This document shows, piece after piece, positions 11,463 to 21,618 of a DNA stretch of 64,000 nucleotides. Under the pieces are notes generated by a model. That model saw only the letters and a program-made list of their open reading frames with translations. It did not search any database and had not been told where the DNA came from. Source of the DNA: Clonostachys chloroleuca. Taxonomy: Eukaryota > Ascomycota > Sordariomycetes > Hypocreales > Bionectriaceae. The stretch is taken from positions 992,001 through 1,056,000 of the forward strand of contig JBANAY010000001.1 in the NCBI GenBank assembly GCA_037952775.1, in the 5' to 3' direction. The position numbers and the translations under genes are program-made. The first letter of the stretch is position 1. Each line of letters begins with the position of its first letter.

Positions 11463-12872
11463 CGAGATTCAACAGCCTAGTCATTGCAGCATCACAAGAT
11501 GCCACTTATCTATGAGCTGGCCAGGTCTATTTGGTGGGTATATTTCCTTCTCACGATGTCACTACATCCATGCTAAATCCAAGAACCAGGAGACCATCCT
11601 GGTAATGCATTGAGCACCGCACAGCGGAGAGTGATCCGAATCGATCTAACGAGCCGGCTGTCCCGCCGACAGCCTTATTCTTTGTGGTTCTGTTCTCCCT
11701 GGCTAGATTCGCGGATAGGACGGCTTGTGTCATTCCCAAATACATTCTATTAGGGCAGGTGGCTTTCTTTACCGGAAGAGTTTTGCGGAGTGGCATCTTC
11801 CGCGGCCCAAGATCGATAGAAGTTACGAGCTACGCATATACATTAAAGCTCACAGCCTAGCTAACCGATTTTAGAGTCAATATTGTGATCAATATCCACG
11901 AATTAACAGCTAGACGTGGTGGATGCCAACCGGCATGGGCCGGGGTGGGAGGCCGAAATTTTTCGAATAGCCTCGATTGTGGGAGTTATGGCGCTGAAAG
12001 GCGGATTTGTTCCTAAATTGAAGAATTTATACGCGATTCACAAGCTAAGCATTGGCAAAGCTTTCTAGCAGGATTGTGACTCGGCGACGCCATGTGACTT
12101 GACCAGGCGAAACGGTCAGTTTGTACAAATCCGGAGTTTTAATAAGTTCTCCCCAAATTCGTGCAGCCGGCCTTCTCTAATGAGAGCGGGAAATAAAAAT
12201 AGCTATGAATAAAACATAAGATGCAGAGAATGGTCTTTCTAGGTGGGCGGGGAACGCGTAAGGTTGTGATCGGACCTCACTCAAGCAGAAGTAGTCCTCA
12301 CAACCTTACTCCTTTCTTCTGACAACCTGGCTTGAATTTAGATATTCGCTTCTCCACTGAATATTTATTATATACATATAACTGAAAATGGTAATATAAA
12401 GCGAGGAAGTCCTCCTCTCCAAGCATACCTAGCCGTGTTGGTGCAATTTGCTTCTTAAGGTTATCCCGAAGTGTTTAATCAAAACCAACCTGCTCGCCAT
12501 CTTTGCGATTTCCCTTTTCTCTCTTTGGTTCATAATAAGTCCACGCAGCTTCATTACGACGACTGTTGAGTACCTATGCCAAAGGTCAGACTCCAGACGG
12601 CCGGATTTTATCAAATAGAGCTAAGAATCAAACTACTCAATATCTACCGTTACGATATCATCCATGGAACGGTGAATCAACGACTGGTGCTGTTTGGATG
12701 AAATAACTAGGGGATTGACACTATTTCGAGCCCGTCGTTCAGAACTTGTACACCCGTTTAGAAACACTACAATACCTCCGATAGCCACTCGTTGTTTCAT
12801 GCTGAACCCATTGACCCACCTATGATACTATGCGTGGTCGCTCCTCTGAGCCATTGGCGAATCTCGCCAACA
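11463..12872. other. Intergenic stretch, nothing recognised
   Basis: About 1.4 kb between the promoter of the secreted-protein gene and the 3' end of the arsenite methyltransferase gene. Open frames at 11551-11796 and 12429-12614 are short, featureless and probably chance. Confidence 0.5.
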
Positions 12873-14033
12873 TCAATTCTTCACAGCGTAGACTTTGAAC
12901 GATCCTTTCTTCCACGTCAGGTCTCCAGATGATATGTCGTGAGGGGGTTTACCTACCAGCCCACTGATTTAGGTCACTCTCTGTAAGGCTGACATAGTCA
13001 CTTTCTGATGAACAGCAGTTCGTCGCGCAGCAAGGAGAGGATGGTTTAGGTGCACAGCAAATATTACTTGAAGGCTGGCAGCACTTTTCTTGTTCTCCCG
13101 TGCTTAAATTTGCCTGCATGCAACCATCTACCTTCTTTGAACCATCTTCGTTGGTTTGAAGATAGACATTCAGATCGCTCTTCGAATCAGTGATGAGGAT
13201 TTCTAGTTGACCAACTCTCAGTTCATGATATAGGCTCGCAAGTGTACTTTCTCTGGGCGCTTACCTCTGAAACCCGCATCTTCGAGGAATTTCTCATATT
13301 CGCTGACCATGCTCGCCCCTGAAATGCATCCGACGTACATGGCTATGTCAGACCTGAGCTTCTCTGGCATTGCCTTCCTCGCGAGAATATCAGAGATCGC
13401 AAGGCGGCCGCCGGGTTTCAGGAGGCGGAACATCTCTGCAAAGACTAAATGCTTTTCTGCGGCAGGAACAAGATTAATGACGCAGTTGGATATAATACAG
13501 TCAGCGATGCCAGATTGGAGGATCGACATGTTCGTGATGCCCGACTCGACGAACTGGACGTTAGTCTTTCCTGTTTCCGCTTTGATTTTGTTGGCTCTGG
13601 CGAGCATATCCTGTCGGTCAGGGTTAGAATTTAGGATCTAAAGGGAAGCTTTCAAAGGCCCGGCGTATCTGTACCTTGTTCATATCAACACCAATGACCT
13701 TCCCAGACTGTCCAACTCTATTGGAGGCGAGAAAAGAGTCAAAACCAGCCCCGCTCCCCAGATCGATTACCGTCTCGCCCTGATATCGAAAGATTAGGAG
13801 ATGGAATACTAGTGCTAGGAGTTGTGATGGTCGTGGCGAACCTGACTAATACTAGCGATAGCAAGAGGGTTGCCGCAGCTGAGGCCGAGATTGGATCCCT
13901 CAGGGGCATTTGACAGTTCGTCCTCGGAGTACCCGAAGGACTTTGCGACGGCGCTTCCATATTCGGTAGTCGTTCCTTTGGAGGCAGCGCTATAGTGCGT
14001 GCTGACTTGGTGGTAGATTGTCTGAGGGTCCAT
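12873..14033 (-). CDS. arsM: Arsenite methyltransferase (ArsM/AS3MT family) with a Cys-Cys tail, 306 aa, five exons
   Basis: SAM-dependent methylation of trivalent arsenic in the cytosol. Exons 14033-13842, 13779-13675, 13610-13265, 13202-12957 and 12904-12873 join in frame (307 codons with stop). The SAM-binding motif is [13 protein letters not shown] (about residues 68-80). Three of the four cysteines of the family are in place: C53 (GLSCGNP), C142 (SNCVINLVP) and C194 (VGCISGAS). The fourth, normally in GSGxGxDC, is Ser at 79. The tail holds four Cys-Cys doublets (KCC, ICC, PCC, NCC) before the final [10 protein letters not shown]. An upstream in-frame ATG at 14144 is rejected because the TATA box lies downstream of it. 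A bZIP regulator is divergent from it, 455 bp away. The last intron (12956-12905) has a weak acceptor (AAAG); without it the protein would end at WAGR. Confidence 0.88.
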
Positions 14034-14130
14034 CGTAACTGAATATACTGCAGGGGAAGTCTTTGCTTGTATGTGAGATGAGGTCTTCGGTGAAGCTAAT
14101 TTTTTACGTATCGCGCGTCTAAGGAGATCG

Positions 14131-14140
14131 TATTTATAGA
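14131..14140 (-). promoter_or_regulatory. TATA box of the arsenite methyltransferase gene
   Basis: TCTATAAATA on the minus strand, about 100 bp before the ATG at 14033 and just downstream of the alternative ATG at 14144. This decides the start in favour of 14033. Confidence 0.6.
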
Positions 14141-14488
14141 CCATGTCAATTCACACACCTCAGCTCTCCCTCACTCCAAGCATGGCGCAGGTTCAGGTCG
14201 GGTGTCATCAAATTGTTTCCCTTTACGGCGACTACAAATTCACAGTACAGCTAATCCCAAACTGGTAATTTTTCAGTTTGTCATCGCTCATCCTGTCCCA
14301 GACGCCACCAATCATCGAGCGGCTGTGATATCACCGATGCAGTTGGCGTCACCTTGACGTTTCCTCTTCCGTCAACTTCTTGATTTCCCAAGCAAAGCCA
14401 TTTTATTTCTACCATCCGATATCCCACTACCGTACGATTTACGGTTGCATGAACGGCTTATGCTCTACACAAGCCGCTCAGATTCAAG

Positions 14489-15184
14489 ATGATGAGCAAA
14501 TGGTCAGCGAAGCCGGCTGATCACGAGGCGGTAAGGCTACGCAACAACCAACGCCGGCACCGCAAGAAGGTCAAGGATCGAATTGCGGAGCTCGAGTCCC
14601 GCCTCACAGAGACACAGCTACAGCTTAATGAGGCTCTTGCCCGGATCAAAGGACTTTCCGAGGAGCTGGAGCAGGCGAAGGCAGACGGCAATCGAGCAGA
14701 GGAGCCATTGACACGCGATCATAGTTGTCAATCGACTCAAGTCCCAGAGTCAAGCAAGATCTTAAGTAACCAGCTTGGCGGCCTTCTAGCCCAGCAAGAC
14801 AAAGACGCGACGGATCGACAACATTTCCTTGTCCCAAATCATTCCATCTTCACGGGGGCCTCAGCTAGGAATTCGTCTCCCATCTTATCAGCTCCATGGA
14901 CAACCGAAATCGCCGTGCCAACACTTGCGCTCAGCTACGAGACATTCATAGACTCGGAAGACCAAGATTGCTGTAACTTACCGCTTCCGGAGCCGGGAAA
15001 GTCGACCACTCGCTGCCGGGATGCCTATTTCACCATCACTCAACAAAACTACAAGGGCTTAGATAGCTCTATTATTATTGAATGGCTAGAACCTGGGTTT
15101 CGAGGAGCAATTTCCAAAGGCGACGGGTGTCGTGTAGATACAGACTTGTTATTCACGTTGCTGGACTTTATTAGCTCCTCGTAG
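14489..15184 (+). CDS. bZIP transcription factor, 231 aa
   Basis: The N-terminus has a basic region (RLRNNQRRHRKKVKDRI, about residues 17-33) followed directly by a leucine zipper with heptad spacing (AELESRLTETQLQLNEALARIKGL). The N-x7-R pattern of the basic region is present. The remainder has no second domain except a conserved-looking C-terminus ending VDTDLLFTLLDFISS, found in several short fungal bZIP proteins. It is a single exon as read; a second ATG follows the first immediately. It is divergent from the arsenite methyltransferase and upstream of the two FAD enzymes, so a local regulatory role is possible, but that is inference from position only. A LINE relic starts 33 bp after its stop. 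Confidence 0.8.
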   Translation: MMSKWSAKPADHEAVRLRNNQRRHRKKVKDRIAELESRLTETQLQLNEALARIKGLSEELEQAKADGNRAEEPLTRDHSCQSTQVPESSKILSNQLGGLLAQQDKDATDRQHFLVPNHSIFTGASARNSSPILSAPWTTEIAVPTLALSYETFIDSEDQDCCNLPLPEPGKSTTRCRDAYFTITQQNYKGLDSSIIIEWLEPGFRGAISKGDGCRVDTDLLFTLLDFISSS

Positions 15185-15217
15185 ACCCTCAGGCAAAATT
15201 AAATTCTGTTATCAGCC

Positions 15218-15460
15218 CGAACAGAGGCAGCCGCTACCCTGCAGGAGGCTGCGGCTGAGAAACAGCGGAAATACAAGGGCCTAAGTCATTGTTTTAAACC
15301 ACTGATCATATCAGCCGGCGGCCTGATGGAGAAGGAAATAGCCTAGACTTACAAGAGTCTTTAACGCCTTGTAGGCTCAGTGGCTGCTACCTGGCTAGAT
15401 AGTCAGATAAGCTATACCCTTGTGAAAACGCGGGCTGTTTCAGCTGCCTCGATTGCTAAG
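15218..15460 (+). mobile_element. Relic of a non-LTR (LINE) retrotransposon, C-terminal end of the RT polyprotein
   Basis: One frame reads like the end of fungal LINE polyproteins: EKQRKYKGLSHCFKPLIISA, GGLMEKEIA, TYKSL, VAATWLDSQISYTLVKTRA. It is interrupted by TAG at 15344 and TAA at 15362, both compatible with C-to-T change of Gln codons or similar decay. No RT or endonuclease part is present in the window. A pyrimidine-rich tract follows and may belong to the 3' end of the element. Confidence 0.55.
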
Positions 15461-15481
15461 GATGTTCCTCTATGTAACTAG

Positions 15482-15714
15482 CCTCTTTCTACCTCGCTTT
15501 ATCTCTCCCTCTACTCTCTCTCTTTATCTCTCCCTCTACCTCTCTTTTTATCTCCCTTTATATCTCTTCCTACCTCTCTATACCTCTTTTATCTTTTCTT
15601 ATCTCTCGTTATATCTCCTTTTATCTCCCTCTATATCACAGCTGGTCCTGATAAGGACCGACCCTGATACTCTATCTCTCTCTATCTCTTCTCCTTTATA
15701 CCTCTCTCTTTATG
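15482..15714 (+). repeat. Pyrimidine-rich imperfect microsatellite
   Basis: The plus strand is almost entirely C and T with TATCTCTC / CTCTTTATC-type imperfect units, broken only around 15640-15665. It lies directly downstream of the LINE relic. The open frame through it (15453-15722) is low-complexity and not a gene. Confidence 0.8.
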
Positions 15715-15994
15715 TAAAATAGCCTTAGCAGGATAGCTTAGTTAGATCCCGAACCCAATCCCAAACCCTAAACCCTGTCGTTGAGCATGGGTAGTCGAAA
15801 TGAAGATAATGATTGAGGCTGGAACGGAAACGAGGCGCGTCTCCTACAGGGGTGTTGAGGGGTAATAGTGATTGGTTACAGGGCGAAAACGGGGTGCGTT
15901 CCGGCGGTAATGCTTGTAGTAGGCCGAGAGGCAAAAAGAAGACGGAGACACCATCAGAGACGTAGCTTATTCGCAACATACACCGTTGATCTAA

Positions 15995-17739
15995 CTAAAG
16001 AGACTTTCGGGGAAAGACTGATACAGGCTCCGCCAACTTGTTCGTTAGATCATTCTCTCCAGGCACGTCACCCTTAGTTAAGTAACCGCAGATCCGACCC
16101 GACGGATCCCATTTGCGCCGGATTCTCATGAGGCGGGCATAGGCTTCATCCGACCAGTATTTAGTTGGCTGCCGAGTAAAGCAAGCGTCTCCCAAGTACG
16201 CCCCATAGGAGTACGGAAGCAATGGTTCCATTTGCTTCTTAAGCCATTTGTCGAAGTACTCATCATCTTCTTTCCGCAGATGATGGGTATAGATGGCCAC
16301 GTAGCGGTCGTAGTTCATAGTGAACGCCATGTCGTCGATCTTCTTGTTAGAGTGCGGCGCCATTGGCTCCCAGTAAGCCCAGGTTCCGCGTGGAAGCGTC
16401 GTGAACGATTCTCTGCAAACCTCAAGCATATCGCAATCATCCCGCAGGAACATGTTCAGTCCGGTGAACCGCGGCCCTGTGTCCTTGCCAGTATAGTCCT
16501 CTTCTCCTACCATTTTGTAAAGGTACTCAAACCCCTCAGGAAGCGGGCCAATGGTCTGCCAAGCTCCAGGGGGAGCCCAATCTCTCCACCTTTGAAGTTC
16601 GGCCCCCACTTCGTCGTCGCTCTCACCAGAAACCCCGAAGTAACATAGTATGGAGTACATCGGAGACGCATCCCGGTTGTCGAAGGATACAATGATTTCC
16701 GTGTTTGGTGACTGGAGGGCATTGATCTGACCATTGCAGCAAGTCAGTAGAGCTCGGAAAGAAGGAGATAGAGTCTATGCGGTTTACCTTTAACAACCAA
16801 GGCATAACCGCATCATACTCCTTGATAGGGTACATGTAAACAAATGCCGTAGTGGATTTGAATCGCTCAATAGTTCGGATGTGAAAGCTAGTTACGATTG
16901 CCGGGAAACCTGTTGACACAGAACTTGAATCAGTAAACCCGTTGTTGTCGAGGGTCACATTGGAGGGAAAATAGACGGAACATACCAGGACCAGCACCAC
17001 TTGGGTAAGCACTTATGTTAGCAAACACTTTTAAGAGCGGGGCGTTTGGTCGACTTACCGAGCTGCCCAATACAGCTCCTCGTTGTTGTCTTTATCACAG
17101 TGAAGTACGTCACCAGCTGCGGTAACGACGTCCACTGCTTCTACATACTCACAGATGTAGCCGACACCCTACAGCGACTTGTCAGCCAACGAAGATTTCC
17201 AGAGAAAGGGGTGTTTACGTTTGCGTGTATGCCCATACCACCCTGTAAGGCAAAACCCCCGACGCCAACCGAGGGACAATGGCCCGTTGGAGCGAATCGA
17301 CCAAACTGTTTGAGATAAGGTACGATCTGGCTCCCAGTAATCTATACCGGGTCAAGTGAACTAGTTATTAGATGGTCATAGAATAGCTGGTGGGAAGAAT
17401 ACATACGGATGGTGAAACTTCCAGTATCTGCGTCGTTTCGTTGTAGTTCAGACGTCGATAATCGACCATATCAATGAGAATCGAATTGTCGCGAACTGAC
17501 CAGGCGGAGAAGCTGTGGCCACCCCCGCGCACTGCGATACGGGCCCCATGCTCCTGGGCCAATTTCACAGCTTGCACAATGTGTTCAATTGTCTTCGGTC
17601 GAACTACCGCAAGCGGGTAGCGATTGGATCGATTGCTACAAGCCGTGCGATTACGATGGCGTTCGTAAAGGTCGCGCTGGGCCTGGTCCTCGCCATCCTT
17701 CCAAACAATTGGAAGACCATTGGTATTGAGGCTAGTCAT
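15995..17739 (-). CDS. FAD-linked oxidase with BBE domain, 477 aa, six exons
   Basis: Berberine-bridge-type flavoenzyme; such enzymes oxidise alcohols, sugars or alkaloid/polyketide intermediates. Exons 17739-17407, 17341-17219, 17168-17059, 16999-16986, 16909-16788 and 16726-15995 join in frame (478 codons with stop). The FAD-binding-4 domain is at the N-terminus with VRGGGHSF, whose His is the usual covalent flavin site, followed by CPSVGVGGF and LYWAARGAGPGF. The second covalent Cys seen in bicovalent members would be in CPSVG, which is present. The BBE domain ends the protein (YFDKWLKK ... RKWDPSG). Exon 4 is only 14 bp but carries the conserved GAGP, so it must be real. No signal peptide is seen at the chosen start (MTSLNTNGLPIVW). 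It is divergent from the FAD monooxygenase, across the 42-bp repeat array. Confidence 0.85.
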
Positions 17740-17850
17740 ATCGATCGAGGTTGAGCCCGAAACAGAATTAGGGTCACTACAAAGTCAAAAGGCGAAAAGT
17801 AATGGTATAAGCCGAAGTCTAACTCAAGGCCAACAAGATTTCGAGTCACC

Positions 17851-17860
17851 TATTTATAAG
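17851..17860 (-). promoter_or_regulatory. TATA box of the BBE-type oxidase gene
   Basis: CTTATAAATA on the minus strand, about 112 bp before the ATG at 17739. Confidence 0.55.
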
Positions 17861-18080
17861 GCCGTATAACCCTAACCCTCATAAATATACCGGGGATCGG
17901 CTCGTTGACATGCCTCCTCCCTACCGATGTGATTCGGAAATACGGTTGGTTGGTTAACAAGCTCCACGGATGTCACTCGCTATTACCCGACGCGCTATTA
18001 CCCCGCGCGCTAAAACTAACACTACCGAACAAACTTGAAAACCCGCGACATAAAGCTGGGGTAGGCAGCCTCAGAGCAGA

Positions 18081-18412
18081 GCTAGCCGGCGGACGGGAAA
18101 CTTTAGGAGGCCGTGTGACAGCTCAAGACGGCGAACGGGAAATTTTAGGAGCCGTGTGATGGCTCAATATGGCGACCAGGAAACTTGAGGTGTCCGTAGG
18201 GCAGCTCAAGACGGCGACCAGGAAACTTTAGGAGTTCATAGGGCAGCTCAAGACGGCGAACGGGAAATTTTAGGAGCCGTGTGACAGCTCAATATGGCGA
18301 CTAGGAAACTTGAGGAGTTCATAGGGCAGCTCAAGACGGCGACCAGGAAACTTTAGGAGGCCGTGTAACAGCTCAAGACGGAGACCGGGCAGCTTTAGGA
18401 GTCCGCCGAAAT
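18081..18412 (+). repeat. Minisatellite: about eight 42-bp tandem units
   Basis: GCTCAAGACGGCGA-type units recur with GCTCAA at 18121, 18162, 18204, 18245, 18287, 18329 and 18371, a spacing of 41-42 bp; a diverged first unit starts at 18081. Each unit contains GGAAACTT or GGAAATTT followed by AGGAG. Units alternate between two variants (AAGACGGCGA and AATATGGCGA). A minus-strand open frame crosses it because 42 is a multiple of three. The array lies between the divergent starts of the BBE oxidase and the FAD monooxygenase. Confidence 0.9.
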
Positions 18413-18554
18413 GTCGTCCGGCTATTGCTCGTTTGAACAATTTATAATGTCGCCCGCCTATCATAATGCAATAGGTTCGTCCAACCCACGATTCGGGCAT
18501 ACGAACATATCTCCACCAAGCCTTCTTCATTGCACGTACAAAACCAAATTAATC

Positions 18555-19871
18555 ATGGCAGCAACGTCTCAAGAGACCTCGGTCGCTGTTGTTGGAGCTG
18601 GGCCCGTTGGCTTGTACACGGCACTTTTGCTTGGTCGAGCTGGAATAGATGTCACTCTATACGAAAGCAGAGACTCTCTGATTGATTTCCCACGGGCGAT
18701 AATGTGAGCGTCCTGTGTCATATCTCAGGGTTTTGCTCTAACATTTGTATTTCAAGGATACATCGCCTCGTTCTAGAGGACTTCAAGAAAACTGGGGTGT
18801 ACGACGACGTCATCGATCGTTCATTTGTGAACACCGAAGGTGGCGTCTATTGCAAGCCGGGAGGCGAAATACTCGTTTCGATCGATGGTAGCCCAGACCA
18901 TCCTATCGTCCATTGCTCCCAAGATCGCGTTCAAGACGTACTATTCAAGCATCTTCAACAGCAACCTACTTGCAAGATCATTTTCAACGCAACGCTACAG
19001 ACCCTTGAACAATCGAGTGATGTTGCAGTTCTAAACTTTATCAATGATGGTAAGCCATTACAAGTTCGTGCAAAATTAGTCGTCGGGGCGGACGGCAGCA
19101 AAAGCACAGTCAGAAAGCAGTTGGGCCTTCCCTTGGATGGGTTCACCTGGACCGACAACATTCGTGTTGCCACGGATATAGATTATGACCTAAAGGATGC
19201 AGGTCTTCGTCCCGCCGCATTTGTCGTGGATCCTGTCTACTACGCGAGTATATGCAGACTAGGCAAAGGCCGGGGAGTTCGCTTCGACACGGGTGAGCCG
19301 TGGCCAGAGAGCCGCGATGGTGAATGGGACGAGGAGGAAGCCAAAGCTCGAGTTCGTCATCGGTTGAGCAGGATCATTGGGCCTAGTGCGGCACAGGCCC
19401 CGATTATTCGGATGGCCATGTATCGAGCTCACCAAAGATGTGTGCCGAACTTTGTGAAAGGGCGTGTGGCTCTAGCCGGTGACGCAGCTCATGTACGTGT
19501 CTTGTTTCGTCGCTTTTTCCGACTGTAAGGATACTAACGAATGTGGTAGCTTACGAACCCAACCGGGGGCCTTGGTCTTACATCGGATCCTAGATGCCGC
19601 TCTCTTAGGCCGGGTTCTGGTCCGTATTCTCAAAAATGGGGAGCCATACGACAAGCTGCTTGCCGATTATGATTCTGAGAGGCATGGGGTTTTTACAAAT
19701 TACGTTGACCCAACTGCGACACGGAATCGCAAACGGGTATTGGGAACTGACCCAGACGACCTGGCTGAACGAGAGAGTTTTTTCGCACGCCTAAGAGCAG
19801 GAGATGTCGAGTGGCTAGAAGCACAGTTTCGGGAGGAGCAAGTCATGTCGTCAACGCGAGATATGCCATGA
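18555..19871 (+). pseudogene. FAD-dependent monooxygenase (PHBH-like) with a frameshift near the C-terminus
   Basis: Aromatic-hydroxylase fold. Exons 18555-18703, 18757-19492 and 19550-19871 follow GT-AG introns; the second intron has a perfect TACTAAC branch site. The dinucleotide motif is VAVVGAGPVGLYTALLLG (about residues 10-27), the DG motif is LVVGADGSKSTVRKQLG, and the GD motif is VALAGDAAHLTNPTGGLGL across intron 2. Right after GLGLTS the frame breaks at about 19585: the expected continuation ILDAALLGRVLVRILKNG is present but one frame over. A loss of two bases in a G run would explain it. Without repair the protein ends 16 codons later, lacking about 95 residues of the helical C-terminus. 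It may be a real null allele or an assembly error. Confidence 0.75.
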
Positions 19872-20721
19872 TAAGGATCCTTAGCTATAGTAGGCTGGCA
19901 TGGCTGTTAGCTGACGTCAACTCATCTGATAGGATTAAAAACTTACCAGCCTCGTGAAGCAACGTGTAATGGGATGATGTGTTTGCCATTGCCGCGTAAG
20001 TCACCAGGCTATGTATAGAGAAGGATGACTAGTCGTTTTTTCCCCCGGATTTCTTTCCAGGTGGCCACGAGCTCTTAAATAAGACGGAGCATCTCAGGGG
20101 TTCTATACGCGGTACATGACGGATTCCCACTCGAATGAATCAACACAGTTCACAAGCTCACGCTAATCACATGCGATATGAAGCCAAGCCGGAAGTACAG
20201 CGCCTGGCTTTGAGGTCCCATGTAGACGTCAATCTCATTGGCTGAGAGATGATAATCCAGTCTACTGAGGCTCCATATTATCAAAGGGTCGTGCTCCACT
20301 AGCCATTCCACTCCCTGGAAGTTTGAACTAAAATCCTTCGGTAGTGAGTACCGGGCAAGCCGGGATTACTGGTTCAAGGAGTTCCGTTCTCTACTCCGGC
20401 TTGAAATGTCTAAAAGGGGCCTCCCAATCCCGATTCAATATATTTGTCATATATTCCCTTTATCTCTAATCCCTGGAGTTCTGCCATCCTAGTGAGTTTG
20501 AGTATAAGGTGAAAAACAACGATAGAAGATACCAGACTCTGGATCTCAACACAATGAGTACGATTGAGTTCTGCCATATCCCTGAGATTTTCATATACGG
20601 TGTCAATAGAAGCAGCATTCATTTACTATCATCAAGCGGTAAATTGGCGGATATGTAAATCCAGCAAGTCGTAACTAGATTATTATATACAGTTTTATAT
20701 CCCTAGATGCAAACATGCCGC
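19872..20721. other. Intergenic stretch, nothing recognised
   Basis: Lies between the FAD monooxygenase and the convergent NmrA-like gene, so it holds two 3' regions. The open frame at 20410-20622 is short and featureless. Confidence 0.5.
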
Positions 20722-21618
20722 TTATTGGACGTACTTCTTCACAACCTCCGCAACCTGCTCATCAGTAAGGCCCTTGAGCCCGAGCAGCTCGTTGTCCGTC
20801 TTCTTGAAGTTGCCTCCGTAGGCAGGGTCGAAGATGGCGCGGAAGAGGTAAGGCACAAAGGTCTCGGCGTCAAAGAGTCCCTGGGCCAGACGAGCGTCGG
20901 CCTTGGCGGTCACATCGTCAACCTTAGCGGCTTGGGGCTCCCACTTCTTGGAGGGGTTGGCCTTCTTGGCGAGCTCCAGGAGCTTGTTCTGGGTGATCTT
21001 GGTGTCCTCGATGTAGACGGCCCTGTTCTTGGTCTCCTCGGGGTGGCTGAGAACGCCGACAACGGCGTCGGCGACGGTGCTGAGGGTGGTGGAGGAGAAG
21101 GTGATGTCACCGCCGTCGAAGATGGCGGGCTTGCCGTCGGCATGGCCCAGGATGAAGTTGTGCTGCAGGCCCCAGTCGAGGAAGGCAGAGTTGTACACGA
21201 ATGTGTAGGTGATAGGAGAAGTCTTGGCCTTCTCAATGAGGTAGTCCTGGACCTCGACCTTGTGGGCAAAGACGGGGAGCTTCCTGGTGTTGGGGAAATC
21301 TAGGTTTGAGCCAAACTCGGAGGGCAGAAAGCGGCTAACTCCAGCTGCGATAGCGGCATCCACCAGAAGCTTCTGTCCTTGGAGCAGAGGGGTGCCGACG
21401 GAGGAAACGAGGGCATCTTGGCCCTGGAGGGCGGCAGTGAGCTCGTCTAGGGAGTCAAAGTTGACATCGATGACCTTAGTGCCCTTGGGGAATGTGGAAG
21501 AGGAGCCATGGCGGCGGAGGACAGTGATATCGAACTTTGAAGCTCTGAGACGCTCAAATATGACAGTTCCAAGGCTGCCGGAGGCACCAGTGATGGCGAC
21601 GTTCTTGATAGCAGACAT
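20722..21618 (-). CDS. NmrA-like / isoflavone-reductase-like NAD(P)-binding protein, 298 aa
   Basis: Atypical short-chain dehydrogenase of the NmrA / PCBER group. The Rossmann motif is VAITGASGSLGTVIFERL at residues 7-24, with DALVSSVGTPLLQGQKLLVDAA, then VSRFLPSEFGSN, the conserved segment after the third strand. A Lys in the active-site region (FAHKVEVQDYL) matches the catalytic Lys of isoflavone reductases. It is a single exon of usual length. An ATG four codons earlier (21630) is in frame; MSAIKNVAITGASG is the more usual start. The neighbouring FAD enzymes make a tailoring role in a small-molecule pathway possible but unproven. Confidence 0.85.
   Translation of the reverse strand: MSAIKNVAITGASGSLGTVIFERLRASKFDITVLRRHGSSSTFPKGTKVIDVNFDSLDELTAALQGQDALVSSVGTPLLQGQKLLVDAAIAAGVSRFLPSEFGSNLDFPNTRKLPVFAHKVEVQDYLIEKAKTSPITYTFVYNSAFLDWGLQHNFILGHADGKPAIFDGGDITFSSTTLSTVADAVVGVLSHPEETKNRAVYIEDTKITQNKLLELAKKANPSKKWEPQAAKVDDVTAKADARLAQGLFDAETFVPYLFRAIFDPAYGGNFKKTDNELLGLKGLTDEQVAEVVKKYVQ

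Noticed and set aside
14034..14144. 37-residue N-terminal extension of the methyltransferase
   Set aside because: The TATA box lies downstream of the ATG at 14144, and the extension has no family-like sequence.
15750..15780. Telomere-like words (CCCTAAACCCT), also CCCTAACCCT near 17870
   Set aside because: Only one or two units each; too short to call an interstitial telomere.
18270..18530. Minus-strand frame with 14-residue repeats
   Set aside because: It only translates the 42-bp minisatellite, whose unit length is a multiple of three; no start context or flanking exons support a protein.
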